Source: Congregibacter variabilis
GTDB lineage: Bacteria > Pseudomonadota > Gammaproteobacteria > Pseudomonadales > Halieaceae
Length of the DNA: 64,000 bases
NCBI RefSeq assembly: GCF_045689235.1
Contig: NZ_CP136864.1
Location: 3,286,001-3,350,000, forward strand
Reading direction: 5' to 3'
Under the pieces are notes generated by a model. That model made no database searches, was not told the DNA's origin, and worked only from the letters and a program-made list of their open reading frames with translations. Shown one piece after another: positions 40,615-49,753 of the stretch (positions are counted from its first letter, which is position 1; every line of letters begins with the position of its first letter). The position numbers and the translations under genes are program-made.

Positions 40615-40921
40615 TGAATCTCAGCAAGATCAGCGTCGAGCTGACTTTCTTGCACAAACTGCCCAGATTGCGTTTACTGAACTGCAGCGATACTTCGCCG
40701 CGGGGCGTCTGGTCAAGGTTAGCGACGGGCTTGATCTTGTAGAAGTCGCGGTGCAACTGTCCCAGGACAACGCCAAGCAGTTTGAGCAATGGTTGGAGCA
40801 GGGAAAGCTGGACGGCGTCAACGATGAGCAAGCGACGCTTTGGTTGAGCGAAAATCGTGTGCTCTGGGCAGTGGTGGCCGATCCCTGGGTGTTGGTTCAG
40901 GAGCGAAACAGCGCAGCCTAA
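40607..40921 (+). CDS. DUF2288 family small protein
   Basis: The product has 104 residues from ATG 40607, overlapping the end of the MBL gene by 8 nt. The conserved ELQRYFAAGRLVKVSDGLDLVEVA block and the ending WAVVADPWVLVQE are what I recognise for DUF2288. Function unknown; no membrane segment. It probably shares the transcript with the MBL gene. Confidence 0.75.
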   Translation: MADESQQDQRRADFLAQTAQIAFTELQRYFAAGRLVKVSDGLDLVEVAVQLSQDNAKQFEQWLEQGKLDGVNDEQATLWLSENRVLWAVVADPWVLVQERNSAA

Positions 40922-40964
40922 GTACCTGGCGCAGTCTTTTTGATCTTCCTTTGCTGCGATTAGG

Positions 40965-42707
40965 CTACGGTATTTTTACTGGGCGCCCTTCAAATACCGT
41001 GCCCCAAATGGAGACATTGCGGAGCCCGATGATGCCTACTTCATAGGGGTCTTGTTCCAGCACGGTAAAGTCCGCACGTTTGCCGGCACGAATGGAACCA
41101 ATCTCATCTTCCCAGCCCATCACCCATGCGGCATCAATTGTGATGCCCCGAAGCGCGGCATCAAGACTGATGCGCTGCTCCTGCCCAGTTGCATTTCCGT
41201 TAATCGTGATTCGATTTGTGGCTGTCCAGGCGAGCGTCAGTGGTTCCATCGGTGCCATAGGCGCGTCAGAATGCAGCGCTAGCGGGACACCCAGTCGTTC
41301 GGCGGAACCCAGTCGTACCATTTGCGCACTGCGATCGGGACCCAGCCAGGCATCGCCATAGAGGTCTGAGAGAATGTAGTGGTAATAGGGGTTTGCTGAG
41401 ATCACCGCACCTAAGTCTTTGAGTTGACGAACCTGCTCCTCGGTGGTGTAGGCAAAGTGTTCGAGAGTCAGACGATGATCTGCGCGAGGGTGCTCAATTT
41501 GTAATTCCCGGAGCATGTCGATGAGAGCCGCTGCACTGGCATCGCCATTGGTGTGCGCATGAATTTTATAACCGGCTTTCCAAAAATGCGCGCCCCAGGC
41601 CTGAGTCACCTCCAAGGGCGCCATCCACTGACCTTTGTGCCCATCCAGATATCCCGGAGGACCCATCTGTGCCAGCCCGCTGTAGATTGCGCCGTCCATC
41701 ATCAGCTTGAAGTGCCTGTCGACCATTACGCGCTCGGAGTTACTGTCTCTCCAGCGATCGATCTCCTGCTCAGCTTGTGCCGGACTGCGACCCCGGGCCA
41801 GAAAGTCCGTAATGATCGGCGTCATAATGATACGTATTGGAGCGTTGGTATCTGCGACTGCTTTTCTGATCAGCGCGAGCTCCTGTTCCGGGTTACCAAA
41901 AATCCCCGTACCCATATCCAGCGCCGTGGTGACGCCTCCGCGATGTGCCATAGCCAGAAAGTTTTCCATACCCTGCAAGAAGCGTGTTGGCTCGAACAAA
42001 AAGCCGAGCTTGGGCACTAGCGCCTTTAACCCGTTTTCCCAGAAGTGCCCGCGCTCCCAGTCGCTCTCATGAAGTTGTCGTACCTGGGCTTCGCTCAGTG
42101 CAAGCTCGGCGATAGCGGCGTCGTTGAGGATCAGTTCATGAAAAGAGCGATGCCAGAGCATTACCGATTGATTGGGAAACCACTCGCTGAGTTGCTCTCT
42201 ATATACGTCGCCATGCCATAGCGGGTGATAGCCCCAAACAATAAATGGTAAAGGACCCTCATGCGCGGCGACCAGTGCGCGCAGTCGGGACTCAAAATCC
42301 TCGGGGGTCAGTGCCCCCGGGAAGCTTCCAGTGGGTAAATCCCAGTCATCCGGCGCGAGGAAAGGGAGTTGGGTGAGTACCGCCGGAAGCGTCGGATGAA
42401 CGTGGGGGTCGATAAATCCCGGGGACAGTACTTTCTTGTCAAAGCGCCTGTCGATCGCATAGTCGCCAAGCGCCGGGGTGCTCTGCAATTGTGCAAGGTC
42501 GCCCACGGCCACGATACGTCCATCGTTTACTGCGACAGCGGTGGCCACCGGCTGCCCCGGGTCCATGGTGATCACTTTTGCGGCGGTGTAGATCACCTGC
42601 GCCTGAGCGACGCCAGTAAAGCTCAATACGATAGCAACACCCAACGCCGCCAGACACCCTGGAGTTCGGGCGGGGCGATCGCTGTTTGTGTGTTTCAGGT
42701 GATGCAT
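40965..42707 (-). CDS. Exported amidohydrolase (YtcJ-like)
   Basis: The product has 580 residues from ATG 42707, with a signal peptide ending near VAQAQ. Amidohydrolase-3 family layout: VLSPGFIDPHVHP for the first metal pair, HAHTNGDASAAALID and LHSDAPMAP for later ligands, and a terminal GSIRAGKRADFTVLEQDP strand. The substrate is unknown; relatives act on formamides or long-chain metabolites. A GTG further upstream (42728) is possible but would put extra residues before the signal peptide. Separated from the M48 gene by 73 nt, so co-transcription with the large operon is uncertain. Confidence 0.83.
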   Translation of the reverse strand: MHHLKHTNSDRPARTPGCLAALGVAIVLSFTGVAQAQVIYTAAKVITMDPGQPVATAVAVNDGRIVAVGDLAQLQSTPALGDYAIDRRFDKKVLSPGFIDPHVHPTLPAVLTQLPFLAPDDWDLPTGSFPGALTPEDFESRLRALVAAHEGPLPFIVWGYHPLWHGDVYREQLSEWFPNQSVMLWHRSFHELILNDAAIAELALSEAQVRQLHESDWERGHFWENGLKALVPKLGFLFEPTRFLQGMENFLAMAHRGGVTTALDMGTGIFGNPEQELALIRKAVADTNAPIRIIMTPIITDFLARGRSPAQAEQEIDRWRDSNSERVMVDRHFKLMMDGAIYSGLAQMGPPGYLDGHKGQWMAPLEVTQAWGAHFWKAGYKIHAHTNGDASAAALIDMLRELQIEHPRADHRLTLEHFAYTTEEQVRQLKDLGAVISANPYYHYILSDLYGDAWLGPDRSAQMVRLGSAERLGVPLALHSDAPMAPMEPLTLAWTATNRITINGNATGQEQRISLDAALRGITIDAAWVMGWEDEIGSIRAGKRADFTVLEQDPYEVGIIGLRNVSIWGTVFEGRPVKIP

Positions 42708-42780
42708 AAGCAGCCAGCCTTGCGACACTGTGGTAGCAAGTAGTCTAGCGGTAAATCGCTGCGTAGGCGTACCTCAGCGC

Positions 42781-44226
42781 TTATTGAATGACTTTGATCC
42801 AGTCCCCCGTACGAGGCTCGCCCCGAGGATAAAAATCATTGATAAGTCGCAGCTGCGCCTCGGCATCATCAATACGGGCACTCGCTGCAAGTGAGCCCAC
42901 ATCGGCACCTCGGGGTACCTGTATGTAGCGCACATAACGTCCATTGCTAGAGCTTTTCTCTTTTGGGTGCATGGCGCGGAAACTCTGGATTAATGCCAAT
43001 AGCTGCGCGTCGCTGGCCGAAAAGTCTGTCGCTTGGGCTTCGAACATGTAAGTGAGGTTACCGAAGTGGATCACAGCCAGACGTTTGTCTTTACCGCTCG
43101 CCGCGGCAATGGCTGTATAGCCATCCAGCCCACTTTGCTGAAGGGTTTCTCCGGCGCGGAGGTCGCCTTTAGCGGAAGACTCCAGCACTGCCTGAGGCGT
43201 AGCGGCCGGATCCTTTCGGCGTAGGGTGATCGTGAGGCTGGCGCTGCCGTCCGGTGCCGCAGCGACAACTGCCTGGGCACCCGGTGTGACTGCCCAGCCC
43301 TCAGGTTGCTCGATAGTGAAGCCGAGTTTGTTGTGATAGTAGCGATCGTCGGCGCGCTGTCCTTCAACGCTCTCGCCCCAAACAAGACCGTCGGTGACCC
43401 GACGAAATTCTCCGGGCTCTTCGGGGCTTTCTATGTAGGTGCCATCGTCAAGTTCATTGGCTGCACGAATCACTGTTTGCAGGCGCTTGTCGTTACGAGG
43501 GTGTGTTGCATAAAGGCCATGATAGGTAGTGCCACTCTTACCCGCGGCCTTGGCCTTCAGGCGCATAAACTGCTCCTGGTTTTTGAGTACCCCAATGACG
43601 TCCAGCAAGGCCTCGGGTTCGTAACCGGCCTTATACATGTACTCGGCACCCAGTCCGTCAGCCTCGAGCTCCATATCCCGGCCATAACCGCTAATGAGCT
43701 CGGCTCCGTACATGTTTGAGGCCTCGTACACAGCGCTGCTTCCCGTGAGTACATAGGCGGTGGTGGAGAGCACCTTGCTGGTGACACCAGCGGTTTTTCT
43801 GCGCCCGTGATGTCTTGCGGTAACGTGAGCGATCTCGTGCCCAATAACACCGGCAAGTTCGGCTTCGGTGTTGAGATAAGCGATAAGTCCGCGGTTGACG
43901 TAAATGAACCCGCCGGGCGTGGCGAAGGCGTTAATTTCCGGAGCGTCGATGACCGCAAAGGTGAATTCACGCTTGGGCATATCGCTTTCGGCGACCAACC
44001 GCTGTCCGATTTTATCCACGTAGGCCTGTAGCTCCGGATCCTCATAGAACGCGCCCTCCGCAAGAAACTGGTCGTACATTTCCTGACCTGTCTCGCGCTC
44101 ACCATCGGCGCTGGACATCACCACGGTGGCACCGCCGGTTGCCGGGTTGATGGTGCAGCCCGGCAACGCAGCGAAGGTGGCGCCAAGCGCCGACGCCAGA
44201 ACGAGGTACTGGAGCTTAGTGTTCAC
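42781..44226 (-). CDS. M48-family metalloprotease lipoprotein (BepA-like), operon gene 13
   Basis: The product has 481 residues from GTG 44226, overlapping the previous gene by 11 nt. Lipobox AALPGCT. The M48 domain has the zinc motif GHEIAHVTARH and a downstream AELEAD-like glutamate (MELEADGLGAEYM). The second half is a smaller domain (TIEQPEGWAV and onward) in place of the TPR region of BepA. Such proteases act in the periplasm on outer-membrane proteins or LptD-like clients. As the last gene of the operon it may be the quality-control arm. Confidence 0.85.
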   Translation of the reverse strand: MNTKLQYLVLASALGATFAALPGCTINPATGGATVVMSSADGERETGQEMYDQFLAEGAFYEDPELQAYVDKIGQRLVAESDMPKREFTFAVIDAPEINAFATPGGFIYVNRGLIAYLNTEAELAGVIGHEIAHVTARHHGRRKTAGVTSKVLSTTAYVLTGSSAVYEASNMYGAELISGYGRDMELEADGLGAEYMYKAGYEPEALLDVIGVLKNQEQFMRLKAKAAGKSGTTYHGLYATHPRNDKRLQTVIRAANELDDGTYIESPEEPGEFRRVTDGLVWGESVEGQRADDRYYHNKLGFTIEQPEGWAVTPGAQAVVAAAPDGSASLTITLRRKDPAATPQAVLESSAKGDLRAGETLQQSGLDGYTAIAAASGKDKRLAVIHFGNLTYMFEAQATDFSASDAQLLALIQSFRAMHPKEKSSSNGRYVRYIQVPRGADVGSLAASARIDDAEAQLRLINDFYPRGEPRTGDWIKVIQ

Positions 44227-44878
44227 TGGACAGGAACTGCAGCAATTGATCCCCCAGGCCGTCACAGGCTGTGCCCTGAACCGGCGCGATGATCGGGATG
44301 GGTACCACCACCGCCGGCATATAAGATTGCCCGCTGGTACTCGCGTTCAAGCGGCCCACTTCGGCCTTGTCGGTAAAGTCCCAAATGGTCGCTTCGTAAT
44401 CTGATGCATTACCCCAGGTGCCAAAACCAAAGCACCCAGCGCCCCCGGGTCCGACGCCACAGGTCATAGAGCCCGCGGAATTTGTTTGCACTGTACTGCC
44501 ATCCACCCAAATCATGTACTCGAGTTTCAGATCAGTTAAGCGTTCCGCCACTGGCTCCTGCTGCACCAGGCGATCTATATCCGCCGGGCGAAGCGGGGCG
44601 GTGCGAGGCTCGAACCAGGGATATAAGTTGTTGATAAACTCGATCTCATCGATGATTTCTATGCTGGAGTCTCGGGCCACCACGTGGTCGGCAATACATT
44701 CAATAAAATCGAATTCAGTCTCGTAGTCACTGGCGTGTCGGCGGCCCAAAATAACGACGGTCGAATCGCCTATGCCCTCTATGGGTTCATTAAAGACCAT
44801 TTCGTCTACGGTTGATGTGACACACCCGGTTAGCAGTGCCCACAGTCCAAGCCCAATAATGCGAAGTGTGTGCCTCAT
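44216..44878 (-). CDS. Lipoprotein of unknown family, operon gene 12
   Basis: The product has 220 residues from ATG 44878, which overlaps the stop of the preceding gene by 4 nt. Lipobox ALLTGCV. The mature part alternates strands and helices (DSTVVILGRRHASDYETEF; LKLEYMIWVDGST) and has a Gly/Cys-rich loop (TCGVGPGGAGCFGFG). The last Cys is in QGTACDGLG. The topology brings to mind CsgG/LpoB-type lipoproteins, but I do not recognise the family. Confidence 0.65.
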   Translation of the reverse strand: MRHTLRIIGLGLWALLTGCVTSTVDEMVFNEPIEGIGDSTVVILGRRHASDYETEFDFIECIADHVVARDSSIEIIDEIEFINNLYPWFEPRTAPLRPADIDRLVQQEPVAERLTDLKLEYMIWVDGSTVQTNSAGSMTCGVGPGGAGCFGFGTWGNASDYEATIWDFTDKAEVGRLNASTSGQSYMPAVVVPIPIIAPVQGTACDGLGDQLLQFLSSEH

Positions 44879-45549
44879 CGGGTGGCTACCGCCGCACGCC
44901 GTTGCTGCAGCTCCTCGAGCCATTGCGCCACCTCCGGGACCTTATGAAAACTAGTGATGAAATGCGCGCCGGCATCACGCAGTGCCACCACCGCCGCGAG
45001 GTTTACCGCGGCCTCATCACTTTGAAGGAACGCTGTCGGTGTTTTTCCATAGGCGGTCATGGTCCACTCGGCGATGGGGTCTCCATTGGTTGTGACCAGC
45101 TCAAAAGCGTAGCGCATCCAAATCTCATACACCTTAACGTTGGTGTGCGCAGGGATAGCGTATTGCAGCTCGTCTACGCGGGGGATCAACACCGCGTCAA
45201 CGATGGGATTCATCTGCTGTGGCGCCGGCTTGCCGTCCATCTTGGTGATCCCGGTGAACATGTTGTTCAGCAATTGGCTCCACATCTGCACCTGGGCATC
45301 ACCGGTTTTGACGATCCAGGTAGATTCGGCCCGGCCTTTGGCCTCATCAAAAAACTCATGTCCTACAAACTCCGGCTCATACCAGACGCCAAGGTTAACC
45401 GGTAGCGGCTCCATAAGCGGAGGCGGGAAATTGCCCACAACGACGACCTCTTTGGTGCCACAGCTCGCCAGAAACACCAGCGAGAACAGCAGCCCCACAA
45501 AAGCAGGGCCACGGCGAAGAGCGTCATAGCTGTCAGGGCCTGAAGTCAT
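44875..45549 (-). CDS. Lipoprotein of unknown family, operon gene 11
   Basis: The product has 224 residues from ATG 45549, overlapping the vWA gene by 17 nt. Lipobox FLASCGT. The body reads VNLGVWYEPEFVGHEFFDEAKGR, then VDAVLIPRVDELQYAIPAHTNVKVYEIWMRYAFELV, typical of beta-alpha-beta lipoproteins with an LpoB/GNA1162-like look. It is paired with gene 12, which may be a diverged paralogue. Confidence 0.65.
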   Translation of the reverse strand: MTSGPDSYDALRRGPAFVGLLFSLVFLASCGTKEVVVVGNFPPPLMEPLPVNLGVWYEPEFVGHEFFDEAKGRAESTWIVKTGDAQVQMWSQLLNNMFTGITKMDGKPAPQQMNPIVDAVLIPRVDELQYAIPAHTNVKVYEIWMRYAFELVTTNGDPIAEWTMTAYGKTPTAFLQSDEAAVNLAAVVALRDAGAHFITSFHKVPEVAQWLEELQQRRAAVATR

Positions 45550-46528
45550 TAAGTCCGACAAACGTGCCTCCGTTGCGATAGGTCAGCTCGCGCATAAGTG
45601 CAGCAAAGCGTATCCCGGTGGTCTGCAGATTAGCTGCCCGGATAAATTGTACGGGGAAGCCCACTGCATGGATTCGCACTCGCCGCTGGCCATCCGAGGC
45701 CTCGCGATTAAGTCTCTCTACAGTGTCCACTACTTGGCCTATAGAGTCCCCAGTAAATTCATCACCGAAGACGTAAATACTAATCTTTTTGTCCGGGTCG
45801 TAAAAAGTGTTGATTGCCGCAGTAATTCCTTCAACGGGAGACGAGTTACTAAACACGTTCCAGTTGCGAAGGTTCTGCATAATGACCCGGCGACGCCCGT
45901 CGGTGTCGGGAATCCACTTGCCACGGTAACGACTGAACATATAGTTGCCCATATCGTTCATGATCTGGATGCCCTTCACATTGGGGTAAATGTTCAGCGT
46001 CGCATCGATCTCCTGCATCATTCGGTCCCAGGCGTAGGAAAACATCGATCCTGAAGTATCAATAACAAAGATGATGTACTCGCTGTCAACGGGAATCCCT
46101 CCGATGAGGTTGCTCGTGACCTCCAGACCCGCCATGAGTCGTTTTTGCTCCTCGGTGAGAGACTGTCGGGCAATGGCCAGTTGTTCAGTGATTATTGAGT
46201 TAGTACTCGTCTCCACCTGCAGGCTGTCGTAGCGGGACTTGGTTGATGCCAGCTGCCCGCGTAAGATCGCGATACGCTCCTTGTACTCAGACAGCTGTTC
46301 TTTACGCGCGTTCAAATCCCGGTTGAGGAACCGCGTCTCGCCACGGATTTCAAAGAGCTGTTCCTGCAGGTCGGCTACCAGTCCCTCCAGATTGACCGTG
46401 GACGCCTCAATAATTTGTGGCTGAACGGTCTTGGTAATCATCAGGAGCAGAATCACCGCGCCAAAGCCGCAGCAGATTACATCCAGAAAGGACAGGGTGA
46501 ACTCCGACATTTCGCGACGTTTACGCAT
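45533..46528 (-). CDS. Single-pass vWA protein with ExbD/MotB-like N-terminus, operon gene 10
   Basis: The product has 331 residues. A short basic N-terminus is followed by a membrane helix (about 12-33) that opens SFLDVICCGFGAVILL with Asp16 at its start, like the proton-handling Asp of ExbD, TolR and MotB. Residues of about 50-110 are a coiled coil. A von Willebrand A domain follows with a MIDAS metal motif VIDTSGSM and a later FGDEFTG. The start may instead be Met7. The close paralogue upstream shares the same architecture. Predicted topology puts the vWA domain in the periplasm. Confidence 0.8.
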   Translation of the reverse strand: MRKRREMSEFTLSFLDVICCGFGAVILLLMITKTVQPQIIEASTVNLEGLVADLQEQLFEIRGETRFLNRDLNARKEQLSEYKERIAILRGQLASTKSRYDSLQVETSTNSIITEQLAIARQSLTEEQKRLMAGLEVTSNLIGGIPVDSEYIIFVIDTSGSMFSYAWDRMMQEIDATLNIYPNVKGIQIMNDMGNYMFSRYRGKWIPDTDGRRRVIMQNLRNWNVFSNSSPVEGITAAINTFYDPDKKISIYVFGDEFTGDSIGQVVDTVERLNREASDGQRRVRIHAVGFPVQFIRAANLQTTGIRFAALMRELTYRNGGTFVGLNDFRP

Positions 46529-46539
46529 ATCCGGATCTC

Positions 46540-47634
46540 CTAGGGCCAGTCACTGGAGGGGCTCATAAAAGACCCTCGAGTGCTTTGGGCCAACTGCCAG
46601 AACTCTGAGGCAGCAAGGGGGTCCCCCTCCATCGGCGCCAGGATGATGTTCACCGGGACGTTGGCCGGCAACTTGCGCACGGCTTCGCGGTACAGCCGTT
46701 GACGCTGATTACCGCTCACCGTAGTGCCCCGGGGAGGATTGGCGCCCTGAGTCGGCAGACCGTCGGTAATCAGGAATATATTGTCTGGCACTGGCGACAG
46801 GGTTTGCAGGTAACTGAATACGTTTTCGAGACTGGTGCCGTTAGCTGGGGTGATCTCGCGCAGCGCAGCGGACACCTCTTCAAGCTGTGCCTGATCTGCC
46901 ACTTCCATCCACTTTCCAGCGGTCTCGGGTAATGCGGTCTGCGCTTGGGTGTTAAAAGTAATCACCTGGTACTCACTGCCCACCGGCAGCTGTGAGGTAA
47001 GCCAGTCCATGGTGTTGAGTGTCCGGGTCCACTTTTCGGTGCTGCGCTGGAGTTTTGGGTCCATGTTGCGCATTCGAATAATGTTCACGACGCGGTCGGC
47101 AAGCATGCTGGCAGATATGTCGAGCAAAATGGCGATGTTCTTGCCGCCAAGATTGAGTCCCGTAAGGTACTGGCGATTGCCGTCACCGACAAAGCTTCGC
47201 GCACTTTTTCCGCTTTCTTCTTCCGCCGCTTCTCTGAGTCTTTTGACTTCGTCTTCGAGTGATTGAACCTCAGCTTTGAGTTGTTCTACGGCTTCATCTT
47301 CGCTGACATCTTCGGGGATCAGCGCAGCGATGAGTGCCTCGTACTCCTGCACCTCATCGATGACGCGGGTGGCTCGCCCCTCGGCTTCGACGATTTCCAG
47401 ATTCACCTCATCCAGAGTGTTGCGCAGGACCACCAGACCTTCTTCGCCTTCGCGAATATCCTCTTCGAGCATATTCACCTCGGAGAGTAGGTCCACGTTG
47501 AGCTCTTTAGACTCGACGACTATGGAGTGATCGATGATGAGAAACACCAGTATCACCGCACCGAATCCACAGGACATAATGTCCAGAAAAGACAGGTTAA
47601 ATGTGCTGAAGCTACGTTTGTTGCGCCGTGCCAC
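46540..47634 (-). CDS. Single-pass vWA protein with ExbD/MotB-like N-terminus, operon gene 9
   Basis: The product has 364 residues. The same design as gene 10: basic tail, helix with SFLDIMSCGFGAVILVF (Asp18), a long acidic coiled coil (about 45-130), then a vWA domain with MIDAS DISASM, NGTSLENVF and ITDGLPTQG. The linker is longer and more acidic than in gene 10. The two proteins are paralogues with clearly different linkers, so they probably form a heteromer rather than being redundant. Confidence 0.8.
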   Translation of the reverse strand: MARRNKRSFSTFNLSFLDIMSCGFGAVILVFLIIDHSIVVESKELNVDLLSEVNMLEEDIREGEEGLVVLRNTLDEVNLEIVEAEGRATRVIDEVQEYEALIAALIPEDVSEDEAVEQLKAEVQSLEDEVKRLREAAEEESGKSARSFVGDGNRQYLTGLNLGGKNIAILLDISASMLADRVVNIIRMRNMDPKLQRSTEKWTRTLNTMDWLTSQLPVGSEYQVITFNTQAQTALPETAGKWMEVADQAQLEEVSAALREITPANGTSLENVFSYLQTLSPVPDNIFLITDGLPTQGANPPRGTTVSGNQRQRLYREAVRKLPANVPVNIILAPMEGDPLAASEFWQLAQSTRGSFMSPSSDWP

Positions 47635-47646
47635 GGGTTATCAGCC

Positions 47647-48945
47647 TCAGCTCTGAACTTCGATCAGGCGTCCGTGCCCTGCAGTTCCCAGCGACAGCGT
47701 ATCGCCCAGCGACAGTGGTTGCTGGGGCGTGCTGGGCATGCCGTTGATCAGCCCTCCATCACCATGCAGGGTCCAATGGCCATTGGATTGGCGAAGAGAA
47801 AAACCGCCGCTCAGCAATACCTGTTCGTCTCGCAGTGGCAACGCCAGCGTACCGAGCAGCACGTGAGTTGCCTTGCCCTGCGATGCAACGGACTCCACCG
47901 GCGAAGGATTGCTCAGGAGAGTGTCGCTGGGCGTCTCGCTTGGCGCCGCATGGAGCGTCCCCCGGGACTCTGCCTGGCTGCCCACAGGTGCCAGTTGGTC
48001 AACAAGGTGAAGGTCTTCACCGGGCAGTTCGACATGTTCGCGCTGAGTAATAAAGGCTTCCCAAAGCGCATTGGCCGGGAGCGTGTTTGTCTCGCCTTTG
48101 AGGCCTTCGATTCCGGGAAGTAGATGTAGCTCCGGGTCCAGCAGAATGGGTACATCGCTGGTCTGCCGGGACTGCTGCAGGCTTTTGATTAAACGTTCGC
48201 TGGCACTTGCCAGTGCGCCGGCGGTGATGCGACTTCGGTGGCCGTCGATGTCAACACTTGCCTCACCACGCTCGCGAAGCGTCGCGAGAATACTCGGTAG
48301 CTGGTTGTACAGATTCTGCTCACTGCTGGCACTGCGCCGGGGGTCAAACCGTGTCTGCTGAATAAACGCGCTGGCTATAGCCGATACACAGCGCTCCTGA
48401 AGCGCCAGTAGGCCACAGGCTGGCAGCGGCGTGCTGCGCACAACGCGAAGTTTGCCATCCTCCACAAGCAGTTCATTGATGATGGTTTGATTGAGCTGGG
48501 TTTCCAGGTGAATAGCTTTACCTGCCTGCGCAAGGGCAGCGCTGTTACTGGCAATGAGCACACTTCGGCTCACCAGCCCGGCAACCTTAAAGTCACTGGC
48601 CTGAGCGACGCCTAAAAGCAGAGAAAGCTGCTCCTTGGGCATGCTGTCAGGCACTGCAAGTACCAGCGCCGAGGGTGCCCCGGCGGTACTGTGGATGTGC
48701 CTCAGATGCGAGTGCACCAGATCAGCGGTGTGCCTTGCAGCGCCTAGAGCGGGTTTTAGCGGCTGTGTGCTGAGTTGCCACCAGAAACGGCTATTAGTGT
48801 CCCTTGGGCGCAGCCGAGACTGTTCAAAAGCCGCCTGGCCAAAGTGATACTCGCTTCCTTCAAGCATCACAAAACCCGGGCTGTGAAGCGCCGACCCTTC
48901 CTGCCAGAGACTGATCTGGGTATCACGGCAATCGAGAATGGCCAT
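47647..48945 (-). CDS. Actin/Hsp70-superfamily-like protein, operon gene 8
   Basis: The product has 432 residues, no signal or membrane segment. The N-terminus reads AILDCRDTQISLWQEG and then YHFGQAAFEQSRLRPRDTNSRFW, like the first lobe of Hsp70-like ATPases. Later come SALVLAVPDSMPKEQLSLLL and KVAGLVSRSVLIASNSAALA, similar to the Hsp70 segment that makes new subdomain contacts. The C-terminal 80 residues (LLSGGFSLRQSNGHWTLHGD...) recall an FHA-type beta sandwich. A cytoplasmic nucleotide-binding regulator of the channel is plausible. The assignment needs structure comparison. Confidence 0.5.
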   Translation of the reverse strand: MAILDCRDTQISLWQEGSALHSPGFVMLEGSEYHFGQAAFEQSRLRPRDTNSRFWWQLSTQPLKPALGAARHTADLVHSHLRHIHSTAGAPSALVLAVPDSMPKEQLSLLLGVAQASDFKVAGLVSRSVLIASNSAALAQAGKAIHLETQLNQTIINELLVEDGKLRVVRSTPLPACGLLALQERCVSAIASAFIQQTRFDPRRSASSEQNLYNQLPSILATLRERGEASVDIDGHRSRITAGALASASERLIKSLQQSRQTSDVPILLDPELHLLPGIEGLKGETNTLPANALWEAFITQREHVELPGEDLHLVDQLAPVGSQAESRGTLHAAPSETPSDTLLSNPSPVESVASQGKATHVLLGTLALPLRDEQVLLSGGFSLRQSNGHWTLHGDGGLINGMPSTPQQPLSLGDTLSLGTAGHGRLIEVQS

Positions 48946-49745
48946 CAGTCGTTAGCCACCAGAAAGCGTAGTAGACGGCTGTCAGCATAACGCTGGCCGT
49001 TGAGCACCAGACGCTCCTGGGCCAGCTGTAACTGGTGCAGACAAAACATAATAACGATGGACAGTACCAATGCGACAAATGTGCTGTTAAAGGCCACACC
49101 CAGACTGACAGTCACTCCGGAGATATCGCCTTCCACGGCTTTATAGGCTTGTCCCAGGGCGTCGCCAATACCGCGGACGGTGCCGATAAAGCCAATGGAT
49201 GGGATTGCCCAGGCGATGTAACGGACCATGGAAAGTTCGGAGTCCAGACGATCTGATTCAATATCACACTGCTCACGAATAGCGTCCGAAACGGCGGGTA
49301 TGCTGCCTGTGGTGGCGAAGCGCTGCAGCGCAGACAGCAAAGTACGCGGCAGTAAGAAGCCCTGCTGATCGGCAGGAAGCGCTTCGATGGAGCGACTGTA
49401 CTGCCGCGCGTCTTCCGGGAGCACACTGGTGCCCTCGGGAATCGATAGCAACTCCTCCTCCAGAAGCTTTTGTTCTTGCATATTCAGTCGACCCTTGTAT
49501 CCCATGATCGACAGAGCCCAGATAAGCAATATAAAGCAGGCCTCCTGCTCAAAGTCACGGATGACCACGGCCAGGCTGCGCTTTGGAACGACCTCTTCGC
49601 CTGCGACCTGGGCTGCCATTTCTGCGGCAAGCTGATCGTCGGCACTGGGTCTAATCACTGCGACATACAGGGCGTGCACCAAAATGATCGCGGTCAGCAG
49701 TGCAAAGAGCTGGAACATAAACTCGGACGAGAGACTGTTCTTCAT
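48945..49745 (-). CDS. ExbB/TolQ/MotA-type proton channel subunit, operon gene 7
   Basis: The product has 266 residues. Three hydrophobic segments (about 8-29, 70-88, 175-245 with two helices) fit the family. The signature region IAWAIPSIGFIGTVRGIGDALGQAY and VTVSLGVAFNSTFVALVLSIVI is the conserved pore pair of helices. These proteins form pentamers around a dimer of ExbD-like subunits and turn ion flow into motion. AGGAAG precedes the ATG. The matching ExbD-like partners are inferred to be genes 9 and 10; no ordinary ExbD/TolR gene is in the operon. Confidence 0.85.
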   Translation of the reverse strand: MKNSLSSEFMFQLFALLTAIILVHALYVAVIRPSADDQLAAEMAAQVAGEEVVPKRSLAVVIRDFEQEACFILLIWALSIMGYKGRLNMQEQKLLEEELLSIPEGTSVLPEDARQYSRSIEALPADQQGFLLPRTLLSALQRFATTGSIPAVSDAIREQCDIESDRLDSELSMVRYIAWAIPSIGFIGTVRGIGDALGQAYKAVEGDISGVTVSLGVAFNSTFVALVLSIVIMFCLHQLQLAQERLVLNGQRYADSRLLRFLVAND

Positions 49746-49753
49746 GAGACTTC

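Noticed and set aside
45533..49745. Zorya-type anti-phage system (MotAB-like proteins)
   Set aside because: The channel plus Asp-helix proteins fit ZorA/ZorB loosely, but there is no OmpA-like domain on the vWA proteins and no ZorC, ZorD or ZorE nearby; the neighbours are lipoproteins.
45533..49745. Tol-Pal or ExbBD-TonB operon
   Set aside because: No TolR/ExbD, TolA, TolB or Pal genes; only the channel subunit and a TonB-like C-terminus are shared.
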